Below, in pieces: positions 45,478 to 56,841 of a stretch of 64,000 nt of DNA; positions within the stretch are counted from its first letter, which is position 1; each line of letters opens with the position of its first letter. A program made the translations under genes and the position numbers. This stretch comes from Clitopilus passeckerianus (taxonomy: Eukaryota > Basidiomycota > Agaricomycetes > Agaricales > Entolomataceae): the NCBI GenBank assembly GCA_944990035.1, contig CALYLX010000008.1, positions 1 to 64,000 on the forward strand, read 5' to 3'. The notes under the pieces were generated by a model. It saw only the letters and a list, made by a program, of their open reading frames with translations, had not been told where the DNA came from and made no database searches.

Positions 45478-46347
45478 CTACACCGTGGCGCCAAAACAGT
45501 TCGACTTCCCAACATCGACCTTACCATGCTCGATCAACAACCGTACAATCTCCGTGTATCCATTCCCAGAGGCATACACGAGCGCCGTTGAACCGATATT
45601 ACTCTCTAGGTTGACATCAATGCTGGGCTGTCCAAGTAGCAGTTGTACGACGTGCGTATGACCCCAGAGAGAGGCCTGCATAAGAGCGGTATGGCTATTC
45701 TTGTCTTTCAAATTGACATTGACGCCACCGTGGTCGAGCAAAAGCTGGACTATCTCCGTATGTCCTTTCTCAGCTGCACACATAAGCGCTGTCCAGCCGC
45801 TAGCAGTCTGAGCATTGACGCTGATGTACGGATGGTTGAGTAGCAACCTCACGATCTCGACGTTTCCGTGAAGAGAGGCGAAGGTGAGGGGTGTTTCTCC
45901 AGCCTTGGTTTTGGAGTCAGTGTCAATGTCTGGATGCTCGAGTAAGATCTCGACGATGTCGGCGCAGTTGGCTAATGTCGCAAGATGAAGAGCGGTGTAG
46001 TTATGATCGTCAGGGTCTGCGTAGTTGACGTCTTCCACGCGATGGAGGAAGTCCCTAACGCGCTTGATGTTACTGTCCCGACAAGCACCGAGAAGCTGAT
46101 AGATATATGTTAAGGGAAGGATGTTGGCTGATAGGCGGGATATTCACCAAATGTGGCTTTACACCGGGAGTCTGTGGGGGCGGCTGGGAAGCTGAATTGA
46201 CGAATCACTCAACTTATACGATCTCTATTTGTAATAAGTGTGGAACTTACTATAGATCTGGGTATGATGGTACTGGCCTGCAGTGACCATCGTTAAATCG
46301 TTTCCAGCCTGAATATTATTGGAATCGAAACAGCTGATTTGAGCCAT
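45478..46347 (-). CDS. Ankyrin-repeat protein
   Basis: The start MAQISCFDSNNIQAGNDLTM at 46347 is followed by an intron to a short Pro-rich exon (TSQPPPQTPGVKPHL) and then, in phase, LLGACRDSNIKRVRDFL. About five ankyrin repeats follow: NYTALHLATLANCADIVEIL, GETPLTFASLHGNVEIVRLL, GWTALMCAAEKGHTEIVQLL, SHTALMQASLWGHTHVVQLL and GSTALVYASGNGYTEIVRLL. The protein ends CFGATV, for about 240 residues. Ankyrin repeats bind proteins. No second domain is present, so the partner is unknown. The repeats are regular and unbroken, so the gene is probably functional. Confidence 0.85.
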
Positions 46348-48009
46348 GGGTATATCTCATAGCTCGGTTTAGCACACGTATGAGGCGTCGGAGAACGACG
46401 ACTTACCAGGTCGCGAGTTGCGTACGGAGCTGCAGATGCTGAGGCAGGAGATCTTCTGTGGCGAGTGTACGTGGGAATGTCAAAATATAGCCACGAAGAC
46501 GCCCAGCACAGCAGCCCATCACTTCGCCCGAAGGGTGTTTAATTGTTCTCCTTGTTGTAATCTACCGATCTATCCATCAAGAGGTACCAAGACGACAACG
46601 TTGGCGTCCGTGCTGGATGCTGGTGACGGCCATGTATAGGTCGTGAGGCTATCATATGGAGGCGTTCCCAGGACGCATAGAGTAAGATATTGGCAGGCTC
46701 AGATATGGTATAGATAGGCACATTCGAGAAGAAGAATTTCTAAACCAGGAGGAGGCATCAATCGCTGACGGATTCGACATCGCCCAGACAGCCATGTTAT
46801 CCCGGAAAGTAGAACCTGCCCAGACGAGATTGAGCGCGGAGCTCCCAGTTGAATTCAGTATTACTGTGCGAGGAGGAAAAACTCGATGTAGATGCAGAGT
46901 GACCTCGGCGCAGAGGAGATAAACGAGGAACGAAATGAGGGGCTCGGACACCCTGAGTTTGATCAGGTTGATTTGTCGTGGGAACGTTCTCGTCTTGCTT
47001 CTGGACCACCACCACCACCAACCTCAGCCACAGAATGCCGCTACTGCTCTCAACGAACGCAAAAAGCCAGGTCTCCATGGTCAACGGGTACAAGTTATAG
47101 ATGGCAGAAGATTGCCAAATCTTGGTTTGGTATGTCCATCGTAAAACGTTCCTGAAGGGTGTTGACCGACACCCACTTGCAGAAAGCCCTGTGTCCATAA
47201 AAGCTGGTACAATCCAGCTGAAAAGAAGGGAAACCGGTCTTAAGAACTGAAGGCATGTATATTAATTCTACCGCGAAGATTCGTGCCTCTAATCACCGTT
47301 CATAGCTTTCTGGTCCTGGGCTGGAATTCGGCCACCAACTACCCGAGAGTGGCCACTGGAAAATCACGAAACTTCGGCATAGGTTCATGCTGGCGAGGGA
47401 AGCTGGTAGCTAATGTGGAAGTAACTCTCAAGGTATGTACAGATTGTCGTTCCCTTGAGCCCACACTCATTTCCCATTTGCCCTCACAGTCGGTTGGCGA
47501 GTCGAGGAGAATGAAAGGCCTGAATCTTCATACCCAAGACCCTCGGGAACTCGTTCATAGTAGCCCATCCCTCTGCGGCCCGGACACCACGCTATCCAGC
47601 AACCTCGAATTTCTTTGAAGTACGTGCTAGCGTTACCTTCGCTTTCTCTCCGGCTTACGTCTCCCCTAGTTTTCTGAAAACATTCCTCATTGCGTTCACC
47701 CTGACCTCGAGGAGCTGGTGGGAAGGTATTCTGATAGGCGTTAGTAGGAGAGGCGAGGAACGGGGAGAGCAAAGGGTCACGAACGACAAGCAGAAGGAAC
47801 TGTGAGGATTCAGGTTGGTTTCCACTTTACATTCTAGTGTTCCGGTATTCACATCTGCTCTCAGTTTTAAATAGGAATATCACCTCATCCATTTGGAAGA
47901 CTCCTTCATGTCGACGCTCATATGTCAAATCAATTATTCAAATGTACTATCTGCACACACTGGAATATATGACAATCAACATCTTCATACATCATCTCAA
48001 TCTGATTCC
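46348..48009. other. Intergenic region including left part of the GH43 duplication
   Basis: From about 46960 onward the sequence is the left part of a large direct repeat whose partner starts near 49805. Plus-strand pieces in both copies look exon-like. One example is LNERKKPGLHGQ in copy A against LNERKTPGLAGK in copy B, each followed by a GTATGT donor. No complete frame survives in either copy. The region may hold a decayed gene or a noncoding transcript. Confidence 0.45.
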
Positions 48010-49192
48010 TTAGCATGGCTTCGCAACACCACCTCCAAGGCAGACATTGGAGATAGTCCACATGGCGCGACCCCCTGATGCATTCTTACCATTGATGTCC
48101 GAGTGAAATGCCATGTTGACGTATTTGTCGAGGACGTTTATAGCTGTGGCACCACCAGGTCCAGCCGTGCCATGCTTCCCGCTACAGAGAAGCATCAGCA
48201 TCCAGAACGAAACCATGAACTTGGCTGACTATCTTACCTAGTCAGGAAGGGAGCGTTCGGTGCTTGAACCTTCTTGAATGGCCCTGTCGCACTTTGGGAG
48301 ACGGCGTATGAGATGTCGTAGGCGAGGGTGTTGTAGTTGTTGGAGGAGAAGAATAGATAATACCCTGGCGGCAACGGGGAGTCAATCGACCTATCCAGAA
48401 CATACCCAACGAGAAAACTCACATCCATCCCAGTAAATCATCGAAGGAGCCTCCACAAGCCCTCCATCCACGGGATCGTTGGTGATAAGCTGAATGGGCG
48501 AGCCAAGGAGATCGTATCCATTCGCGCCAACATGCTGCATCATGATTGGTGTACTCTTCCCAATCGAGTTGCCGTCGACTTTCCAGAGGAGGTATAGCGC
48601 GCCGCCAGGGGCTTGGAAGCCCGACGGGTCGATGACACCTCCAGCTTTGAGGTTGCAGATGTGCGGGTCTTTCTTGGGGGTGAATGGGCCAGCAGGGGAG
48701 CTGGCTGTTGCGATGCCGATACAGTGGTCGTTCGAGGGTCCTCCTTTGCGATGGCCAGTGACTAAAGTGATATTTGGATGAGCAATTTCGAAAGAGATTT
48801 CCATGCGAAGGCTGCTGCTACTCACAGTACATGACATATTTGCCATGTGTAATTTCTCTCACATCGGGGGCCCAGACTCCTCTAGCGACAATTATCAGAA
48901 TTCTGAAAGCATATTGAATATTGGATTTCACTTACCCATCAGCCCAAGGAATGGTGGATAGAACGTTAGTCGGAGAAGACCAACTCTTGAAATCGGCAGA
49001 CTTCGACATAGGGACACGTCCGGAGCCGGTCGAAGTCGAGTAAGCGTACCAAGTACCACTAGAGTCCCTCATGAGGCCAGGATCGGGGAAGCTCTTGTCG
49101 GTGACAGCACCATTGCTGACAGTTCGTTTGGCTGGGGAAGCCAACGCAGCGGCTGTTCCGATGAGCGAAACGAGCAGGGATGTGAGAATCAT
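48010..49192 (-). CDS. Secreted GH43 glycoside hydrolase (arabinanase-like), copy A
   Basis: This is a five-bladed beta-propeller enzyme of family GH43, probably releasing arabinose or arabino-oligosaccharides from plant cell-wall polymers. The signal peptide MILTSLLVSLIGTAAALA begins at 49192. I prefer this ATG over one 39 nt upstream, because it puts the hydrophobic core at the start. The catalytic base Asp lies in FPDPGLMRDSSGTWYAYST. The pKa-modulating Asp is in VIDPSGFQAPGGALYLLWKV and the acid Glu in GGLVEAPSMIYWDG. Later landmarks are WYYLFFSSNNYNTLAYDISY, TAGPGGATAINVLDKYVNMA and the Cys-containing end NVCLGGGVAKPC. About five exons are used and all introns fit. The substrate (arabinan, arabinoxylan or other) cannot be fixed from sequence. 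Confidence 0.86.
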
Positions 49193-49237
49193 AGATGGGA
49201 CTCTGAATGGCTGACCATTTAGACAATCCATTGAGAT

Positions 49238-49245
49238 CTTTTATA
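49238..49245 (-). promoter_or_regulatory. TATA box of GH43 copy A
   Basis: TATAAAAG on the minus strand lies about 46 bp before the ATG. The same element is kept before copy B. Confidence 0.55.
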
Positions 49246-50840
49246 CTGGTGCTTACGACGGGAACTTCTATCACTCCACTGCATCGATCAGTGCACTGGT
49301 GTGAAGTCTAAGCGACAACGTTTCGACCGGCGGGGCATCTCCACTGCCGAAAGTTGCATCTGTTCGTCGTGATGGTCGATTCATGTATCGGTAGGCTTCA
49401 TCCGGGGGCAGTCCCATAATTTCACTAGGAAGAAGAGAGGCCTCTCTATCAATGAAAGACCACAGAAAAGCTGAGTTGAGACCAACTCGTTGACCCCTCA
49501 GATGCCTAGCTTTGCGTCGACGATCACCATTGATACCACACAGCACCAGCAGTTCATTGTGCTGGAGAGATCACAGCACATGTGCATAATTGATGATCGA
49601 TGACGCATGCACGAGGACAGGTGCCATAAGGTCAGTCAGGCATCCTTGACAGCATCCAGCATAATTTTCTCGCAAATGGGCGCACGCTAGACCAGTTATT
49701 ATCACCATGAAGTTTGAGAAGTAACCGACAACAGCGTCGAGCACAATACAGAGGAGATATGGGCCAAGCCCGAGCCAAAGATCATGTCGTGATCGTCAAG
49801 GTTGGTCATAATTGATTTGTCGTGAGAACGTTCGCGTCTTGCATCTGTACCACCACCTCAGCTACTCTCAATGAACGCAAAACGCCAGGTCTCGCTGGGA
49901 AACAGGTACAAGCTACGGATGGAAGAATATTGACCAGGCTCTCATTGGTATGTACCCTGTAAAACATTCATGAACGATGTCACCAAACCCACGTACAGAA
50001 ACATGGTTGCATCCAACACGGCGATCCCAATCCAGTCAAGAAGAGAGGAAAGCGGTCTCAAGAACCCAAGGTATGCACGGTGCTCCCAATGCGAGGGTTT
50101 ATGCATCTAATGACTATTCACAGCTTTCCGGCTTTGGCCTATATTCGGCTACCATGCTGCCCGAGAGACGTGCCTCAGGACTAAGAAACTTCCGCCTAAG
50201 TTCACGATGTAGCACGAAACGTGGTTTCCGCTGTGGATGCAACTCTCAAGGTATGTCCAGATGGTCGTTTCCTTGAGACCCCACACTCATTTGACTTTTG
50301 CTCACACAGTCGGTTGGCGAGTCGGGGACAATGAAGGGCCTGAATCTTCATACCCAAGACCTCTGGAACTCGCTCGTGGGCGTCCATATACCCTTCTCCG
50401 GTGGCGGCAGACGCTGTCAAGCAACCTCGAATTTTCTTGAAGAAGTAGGTGCTAGCATTGCCTTCGCTTTCCCTCTGCCTAACGTCTCCTGCTTTTACCA
50501 GAACGTTCCTTGTTCCATTCACCATGACCCCGAGGAGCTGGCGACCAGGCACTGTAATAAGCATTCGTAGGAAAGGCGAGGTATGGGTATAGAAAAGGTG
50601 CACAAATGAGAAGCGGAAGGAGCAGTGAGGAATCAGGTTGGTTTCGGTCATACGTCTCATCCTTCCTGTGGTCGCATGTACCCTCTCAGCTTCAAATATA
50701 GGAAGGACGCCCCGTCCATTGGGAAGGCTGCTTCATATCCACTCTTGTCCAGTCAAATAAATTATTCGAATGTACTATCTACATACAATGGAATTTACGA
50801 CAATACACATATTCATACACCATGTCCTCAATCTCATTCC

Positions 50841-52021
50841 TTAGCATGGCTTCGCAACACCGTCCCCAAGGCAAACGTTGGAGACCGTCCACATGGCGCG
50901 ACCACCTGATGCATCCTGCCCATTGATATCTGAGTGGAACGCCATGTTGACGTATTGATCGAGGACGTTTATAGCTGTGGCACCACCAGGACCAGCCGTA
51001 CCGTCGGTACCGCTAAGGAGAAGAAGCATAAGCATCCAGGACGATTTCGTAAATCTGGGCGCGTCGTACCTTGTCAGGAATGGGGCATTCGGTGCTTGGA
51101 CTTTGGTGAATGGGCCTGTGGCACTTTGGGATACGGCGTATGAGATGTCGTAGGCGAGGGTGTTGTAGCTGTTAGAGGAGAAGAATAGATAATACCCTAT
51201 GCCATTGATCAAATCAAGTCAGTTAACCTGTCCGAAGCATAAATCAAGAAAAAAACTCACATCCATCCCAATAAACCATTGAAGGAGCCTCCACAAGCCC
51301 CCCATCCACCGGATCATTGGTAATAAGCTGAATCGGCTCATCAAGTAAATCATACCCATTCGCCCCAACAGGTTGCATCATAATCGGTGTACTCTTCCCA
51401 ATCGAGTTCCCGTCGACTTTCCAGAGGAGGTATAGCGCGCCACCGGGTGCTTGGAAACCTGACGGGTCGATGACGCCGCCAGAGTCGAGGTTGCAGATGT
51501 GGGGGTCGTTCTTGGGGGTGAAGGGCCCGTCGGGGGAGGAGGAGGTTGCGATGCCGATACAGTGGTCGTTTGTGGGTCCGCCTTTGCGGTGGCCGGTGAC
51601 TGAAGGGAGGTTAGATATGAATTGAGAAAGAGATTTCGTATGAAACTTGCTACTCACAGTACATGACATAGTTGCCACCTGAAATTTCCCTCACATCAGG
51701 AGCCCAGACACCTCTGGAGATGATCATCAGATTTCCGAACTGGATATTATCATATATCACTTACCCATCAGCCCAGGGAATACTCGGGAGAACGTTCGTC
51801 GGAGAAGACCAACTCTTAAAATCGCCCGACTTCGACATGGGAACGAGCCCAGAACCGCTCGAGGTCGAGTATGCATACCAAGTACCGCTGGAGTCCCTCA
51901 TGAGGCCAGGATCGGGAAAGTCCTTGTTGATAACAGCGCCATTGCTGACTGTTCGTTTGACTGGGTTAGCCAACGCGCTTGCTGGACCAAGAACCGAGAC
52001 GAGGAAAGGTGTCAGAATCAT
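50841..52021 (-). CDS. Secreted GH43 glycoside hydrolase (arabinanase-like), copy B
   Basis: This paralogue of the gene at 48010 has the same exon layout and no broken frame. The signal peptide MILTPFLVSVLGPASALA starts at 52021. Catalytic elements are kept: FPDPGLMRDSSGTWYAYSTS, VIDPSGFQAPGGALYLLWKV and GGLVEAPSMVYWDG. Differences from copy A are mostly conservative (NPVKRTVSNGAVINKDF, HICNLDSGGVID, MMQPVGANGYDLLDEPIQLI), and the end is NVCLGDGVAKPC. The pair probably arose by unequal exchange and both copies are under selection for function. Secretion is expected from the signal peptide. Confidence 0.86.
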
Positions 52022-52065
52022 GAATAGGACCGTGAATTGCTGATGAGCGAAGAATCCAACGAGAT

Positions 52066-52073
52066 CTTTTATA
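52066..52073 (-). promoter_or_regulatory. TATA box of GH43 copy B
   Basis: TATAAAAG on the minus strand lies about 45 bp before the ATG, in the same place as in copy A. Confidence 0.55.
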
Positions 52074-52530
52074 TTGGTGCTTCTGGTGCTTGCGGTGCAG
52101 GAGGGTTTCATCACTCCACCACATGGATGTGCACCAGTGTGGAGCGTTAGCGTTTCAAGCGTCGGTTATTTTGGATCGGGGGAGGGGACGTCTCCGCTGA
52201 GGAGATTTATGGGTGGTCACAGGTGCATATGCTGGTTGCGAGGTTGTCGGTAGCTTTCCTCCAGTATTGACTCTATTTTCGATTTCCGAAGCGGTGCTAT
52301 CTTTCGACCGGTGTAAAGTCTTGTAGACAAGTGAGTCGATCCTTTGAAGGTAGTGACCTAGCAGCCTATGTCTCAATGAGATACCACTAGAAAGGCGAAT
52401 TGAGACTGACCAGTTGACCCCCATGATGCCTAATTTTGCGTCGAAGACTAGTCGACCACCATTGGTATCATAGCAGCGGTTCGTGTGCTAGAGGAGATAA
52501 AGAAGCATCGATGACGTATGAGCGCTTGAG

Positions 52531-53366
52531 CGCTTGAGCTAGCGATAGGTCGGTGTGGCATCAGAGTAGTGAATAGCGCGCTGCGTGGCCTTTGAACTCG
52601 GCTGCAAATATCTCTTTTCCCCGCGAGAGGATGTTGAGTGTCGACTCAGCGAGAAGGAGTGGGCAAGGACCATGCATAGCCACATGATGCATTGTGTAGC
52701 CTAATATGGCCAATCAGATGACGCAAATATCGCATGGCACACCCTCGCAGAATTCGGTACCTCGAGGATATTCACCAGTAAACGTTCTTATCCAGCATTA
52801 AACGCGACACTACCTGGGCGGGAGGTGCAGTGGGAATTGTAGGATGTTCGGCCTGCTATCCCTCCACCGGTGGAAAGAAATATGACTCGATTAGGTCTTA
52901 TTACTACAGTGACCCGGTCAGATGCCTGTCCTCATGGGAAGGACGCGCCTACAATGACTCAAATGTGTGGGAAACCGAGCGTCGGGGGCGGCGGTAGCGC
53001 CACATTGGCGAAATCTTATTGGCTGATGGATGACATTGCGCTACCTTGTGAGTTGATAATCCGAGATTTCTCCCTTCCTCGCTCACTACACCTCCTCCGC
53101 ATATAGCTGATAAGCTCTGCGGCGTCGATTATCTGGCCGATCACCATCTTTTTCGAGTCATAGCATCTTACAAGAAGGCAGTTTGTGATGGTCAAGTGAG
53201 AGCGCTTTGTAAGATTCGGGTGGTATTGATCTCCTCAATTTCATGATAGTGGTTGAGAGGGTCGCTGTAGGGGACTTATTAGAATGATATAAAAGCTGGT
53301 CCTAGCGAGTCGTAGCATCTCCAACAACCCTACCATTACACATTCATACTTTCATCACATCTAAAC
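52531..53366. other. Intergenic region upstream of the GST gene
   Basis: No gene is seen. The right end is the GST promoter. Confidence 0.45.
53288..53294 (+). promoter_or_regulatory. TATA box of the GST gene
   Basis: TATAAAA lies 73 bp before the ATG at 53367, with a pyrimidine-rich, CATC-containing leader between them. This is a typical inducible core promoter. Confidence 0.6.
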
Positions 53367-54242
53367 ATGGTTCTCAAACTTTACGGCGCTCCCAAGGCTA
53401 CGTGCACTCGACGTGTCGCAGCCGTTCTTTACGAAAAGAACATTCCATTCGAGTTCGTTAACATCGACATGTCCAAAGGCGAGCACAAGTCCCCCGAACA
53501 CTTCGCAAGACACCCCTTCGGCCGCGTCCCCGTTCTGGTAAGTGCTCAACTTCCGAGTCTCGCTCGCGAATTTGGTCTGAATTTTACTTGATAGGAGGAT
53601 GACGGCTTTATCTTATTCGAAAGCCGTGCTATCATGAGATACCTCGACATCAAGTTTGCCGATCATAGCCCTAAGCTCATCCCGACCGACTTGGAGAAGA
53701 ACGCCCTCTTCGAGCAAGCTGCCTGCCTCGAACTCAATCACTTCGACCCTGCGGCTGGAAAAACCGCTGCCTCCATATTCTATAAACGGTGAGTATTCAA
53801 ATTCCATCCCGGCCCGTCAAATCAACTAATAGAAATGTGCCAGAGCTCAAGGGTTAGAGCCTGACTGGGAGACGCATAACAAGAATCTCCCCAGGCTCAT
53901 TACAGAATTGAATGGATACGAGAAGATGCTCTCCAAGTACCGCTACATTGGCGGGGATGTAAGTTATGTTGTAGCCCACCCAATGTCTTGGCTGACCGTA
54001 TCGTCAACAGGAGGTTACAGTCGCTGATATTTCCCATCTGCCCTGGGGTGCGATGTTGGCAGATGTTGGCGTTAACTTGCTTGAAGATGAAGTCAAGTAC
54101 CCGAACGTCGCTAGGTATGACACTTACTACGTCTAATGAACCTATATTCACTGAGACAAACCTTTCTAGGTGGTGGAAGGAGATAACTAACCTTAAGGGT
54201 TGGCTCGCGGTGAAGGATGGCGTCAAGAGCCTTTCTGCCTAG
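53367..54242 (+). CDS. Glutathione S-transferase, phi-like (fungal GSTF)
   Basis: This cytosolic enzyme joins glutathione to electrophiles or reduces peroxides. The thioredoxin-fold N-terminus starts MVLKLYGAPKATCTRRVAAV. The Thr/Cys in ATCTRR stands where phi-class enzymes carry the glutathione-activating residue. Next come FVNIDMSKGEHKSPEHFARH, PFGRVPVL and, across an intron, DGFILFESRAIMRYLDIKFA. The helical C-terminal half includes LFEQAACLELNHFDPAAGKT, LNGYEKMLSKYRYIGGD and VTVADISHLPWGAMLADVGV. It ends WWKEITNLKGWLAVKDGVKS. Five exons and about 215 residues are typical for the class. Confidence 0.93.
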
Positions 54243-55053
54243 GCCCAGCATTTGGGCTGCCAACTGTTTCAAATTCTCATTTTAAACGAATTACCCAACG
54301 TAGGAACAATGTACGGATTTAGAGGACGAGCCTCTCGGGTAGATATCGAATAAGACCTGTATTTTTCTGGCCCCATGTTTGATAACTAGTTGACTAGCTC
54401 TCTACGCTCTTGAACCTTGAAGAAAGCGTTACCTTCGAAGTACTAGTGTATATCTGGACAACGTTTGCCTGGGATTTAAGGTGCCTTATACTGCGTTTTG
54501 CATCGACATCAACATGGTCAAGGCAGATGTTCGTGTCTGAAAGCCTGGGCCAAACTCTCGCTGGGTTCGGTCCAGAGTAAAGCCGAGGCCGTATGCATCG
54601 CCACATACCACCACATAGTCAAATAATAGATGGGCCAATCAGGCGAGCCACATCTCTTGAGGCGCGGCTCGACGAAATCCTTGACACATTTCACTGGAAG
54701 GATTGTCGGAGGTGTGGCACGTCTTACTGGTTCTACTGCGGAGCATTCATCTATGGACATAGTTTGTCACCGGGGAACGACAAGAATGATCATCAAACTG
54801 TCAGCCGTGGACTCTCTTGGGAGTCTCACTCGGTCTATTTGTATTCAAAGTTTCTCGGATCTGTCGGCCAGGTAGCTTCCACACGTGCAATTGCTACCTT
54901 CGACCATCTTCTCTTGAATGGCGAAGGACGAACATAGCTCGGCCATCGGAGTACTCAGGACATGTGCCTGAATATAAAACGTGGCCACCTAATCCGTACC
55001 TCGACTCTCGAAGGCCCATTACATTCACGGTGGTTCACTAGCACTCTTACACG
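54243..55053. other. Intergenic region
   Basis: No gene is recognised between the GST gene and the next F-box-like gene. Confidence 0.45.
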
Positions 55054-56841
55054 ATGCACCCCTGCCTTTCAAATTACGATATACTTACACAAATATTCGT
55101 ACACTTCTCCGATTGCAAAGTTGACAAGAGGTCGGCTCGAGTATTGGCTGCGCTAGCTAGGACCTGCAAACTTTTCTCCGGTATGTCTTCATTCGCCGCT
55201 CGACGCTTATGATTCTCGGATTCTGACTTCGAATTCAGGCCTAGCGCTGTCGGTCCTCTGGAAGGAAGTCAACACGTTGTTGCCTCTGGTACCCGTTGGT
55301 CCGCCAGATCTATGGTGTTTCAACTATCAACCTTGGAAGGAACCGCCGTATGTGGAACGGGACGTGTACTGGGATAGGAAAGGGTGGGGAAAACAAACAC
55401 GAATCGTGGTATGCTGATATTTTGTTTAAAACGATTCAAAGCATAAATCCTTACGTTGATGCCAGACACTTAGGAGAGCACTCCAGGAACAGGATTTAGC
55501 GCGAATTAGGCCAAGATCCGTAGCTTCAATCAAGAAGAGGACTATGGGAAAAACCTCGTCAATGAAACCGTCTGGCAAGCCATTGCCCGTTTCTACCCAA
55601 CCCATAAGATCTTCCCTAACCTCGAGTCCATCCGACTTTACCTTGATCTACCCCACACGGCTGCATCCCTTCCTTATCTCCGCATCTTTATTGGTCCACA
55701 GACCACGACCATTGGGTTAACCCTGAACCCATACTGGACGGGTCCCGAGAAAAATTGGGACACGACTGGATTTGCGAACACCGTATCGCAGCTGTCGCCG
55801 AACCTACATACGCTAGTTCTCGCCCTTCCCACTCCAAACGCATGCGAACCCATCTCACAGCTTGTTTGTAATCTGAAGCGGCTCTCGAGCATAACATGCC
55901 ACCCTGGACCTCTCAAAGAAGCCGCAATCAAACGTTTAGTTCGGTCGAGAGCGTTGACCAGTTGGGAGGGTCTCGAGTTATCAGACTTTATCACGAACCG
56001 GCAGGACGAGTTTTTGGGAGACCTCGTATTCATGGGGTTGCCGGGATATACCCCACCTCGCAAACGACTTCTTCTCAACCTCGACTACTTTGAGACGCAA
56101 GATGGGTATTTTCCGTCTCTTAGGAGACTTGGTATCCATACTCAGGCGTGGGACACTGCAACGGATATTATCCGCAAAATCGATAAACCTCTGGAGTCGA
56201 TCAAAGTGCACCACAGACAGTTTATGAGCTCATCGACCGACATGCCTGCGTTCGTTCTCGAGCTCCCGCGATTTTCATCGTCGCTCAAAGAGGTTCTTCT
56301 ACACGGAGCGATGCCCGGGTTCAGTCCCATGAATAGTGATCCTGCATTGTTTAGATCGGCTCTCCAACCTCTCACCGCTCTCCTTAATCTCCGATGGCTG
56401 TTTCTGTCGTCGCCAGCGATGGGAATGATGACGGATGACTTCATCATACAGTCCTCCGAGTCCTGGCCCCAACTTCGTTTCCTCCATATAGGTGGGGGAA
56501 GTTTATCGCTTCGGGCATATGCAGGGCTTGCCCGCAATTGCCCCAAATTGGAGACTTTGGAGATCGATCTTGCTTACAGTCAGGCTGGTCATGCTGCCCT
56601 CGGAACCATTGCGCCAAACCTGAGCTTGACTCGCCTGAAAACTGGCCGCTTGCGTCTCGGGAACTCGAGAGACTATGGAGTAAGGGACGTTTTCAACGTC
56701 CTCATTGCAATTGCACCCCGCCTACGGGATTTGGCGGGATCACAGAACGGCGGTACAGCTTCGCAGGCACTGCAACAGCGTCTTCAAGTCCATCTCGAGA
56801 ATGATTTCCGAGGCGATAAATGTTGGATCGTGTATTTGTAA
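55054..56841 (+). CDS. F-box/leucine-rich protein, possibly frameshifted
   Basis: The start MHPCLSNYDILTQIFVHFSD begins an F-box. It continues KRSARVLAALARTCKLFSG (exon 55054-55180) into GLALSVLWKEVNTLLPLVPV (exon from 55239), the usual LWKEV signature of agaricomycete F-box proteins. Two readings exist after the donor at 55409. An acceptor near 55458 gives TLRRALQEQDLARI, the expected next motif, but the frame is then lost. An acceptor at 55509 skips that motif and joins in phase to KIRSFNQEEDYGKNLVNETV (as AKIRSFN). From there an open frame of more than 440 codons with leucine-rich spacing (FPNLESIRLYLDLP, LPYLRIFIGPQ, LKEVLLHGAMPGFSP, PKLETLEIDLAYSQAG) ends CWIVYL at 56841. The second reading is coding throughout. 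The missing motif suggests a small deletion or a sequence error near 55505. Confidence 0.7.

Larger units (their letters stand above)
46960..49600 (+). repeat. Tandem duplication, copy A (GH43 unit)
   Basis: This direct repeat partners 49805-52530. Similarity runs through an exon-like plus-strand area, the whole GH43 gene with its introns, its TATA box and about 350 bp of upstream sequence (shared GTTGACCCC, GATGCCTA and TTTTGCGTCGA-type blocks). The two copies abut with about 200 bp between them. Confidence 0.8.
49805..52530 (+). repeat. Tandem duplication, copy B (GH43 unit)
   Basis: This is the second copy of the unit at 46960-49600, in direct orientation. It keeps the GH43 gene intact with the same introns. 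The plus-strand exon-like stretch near 49850-50440 has diverged differently from copy A. Confidence 0.8.

Noticed and set aside
52155..52424. Minus-strand frame upstream of GH43 copy B
   Set aside because: The matching position upstream of copy A has a different, non-similar protein reading, so the frame is not conserved between the duplicates.
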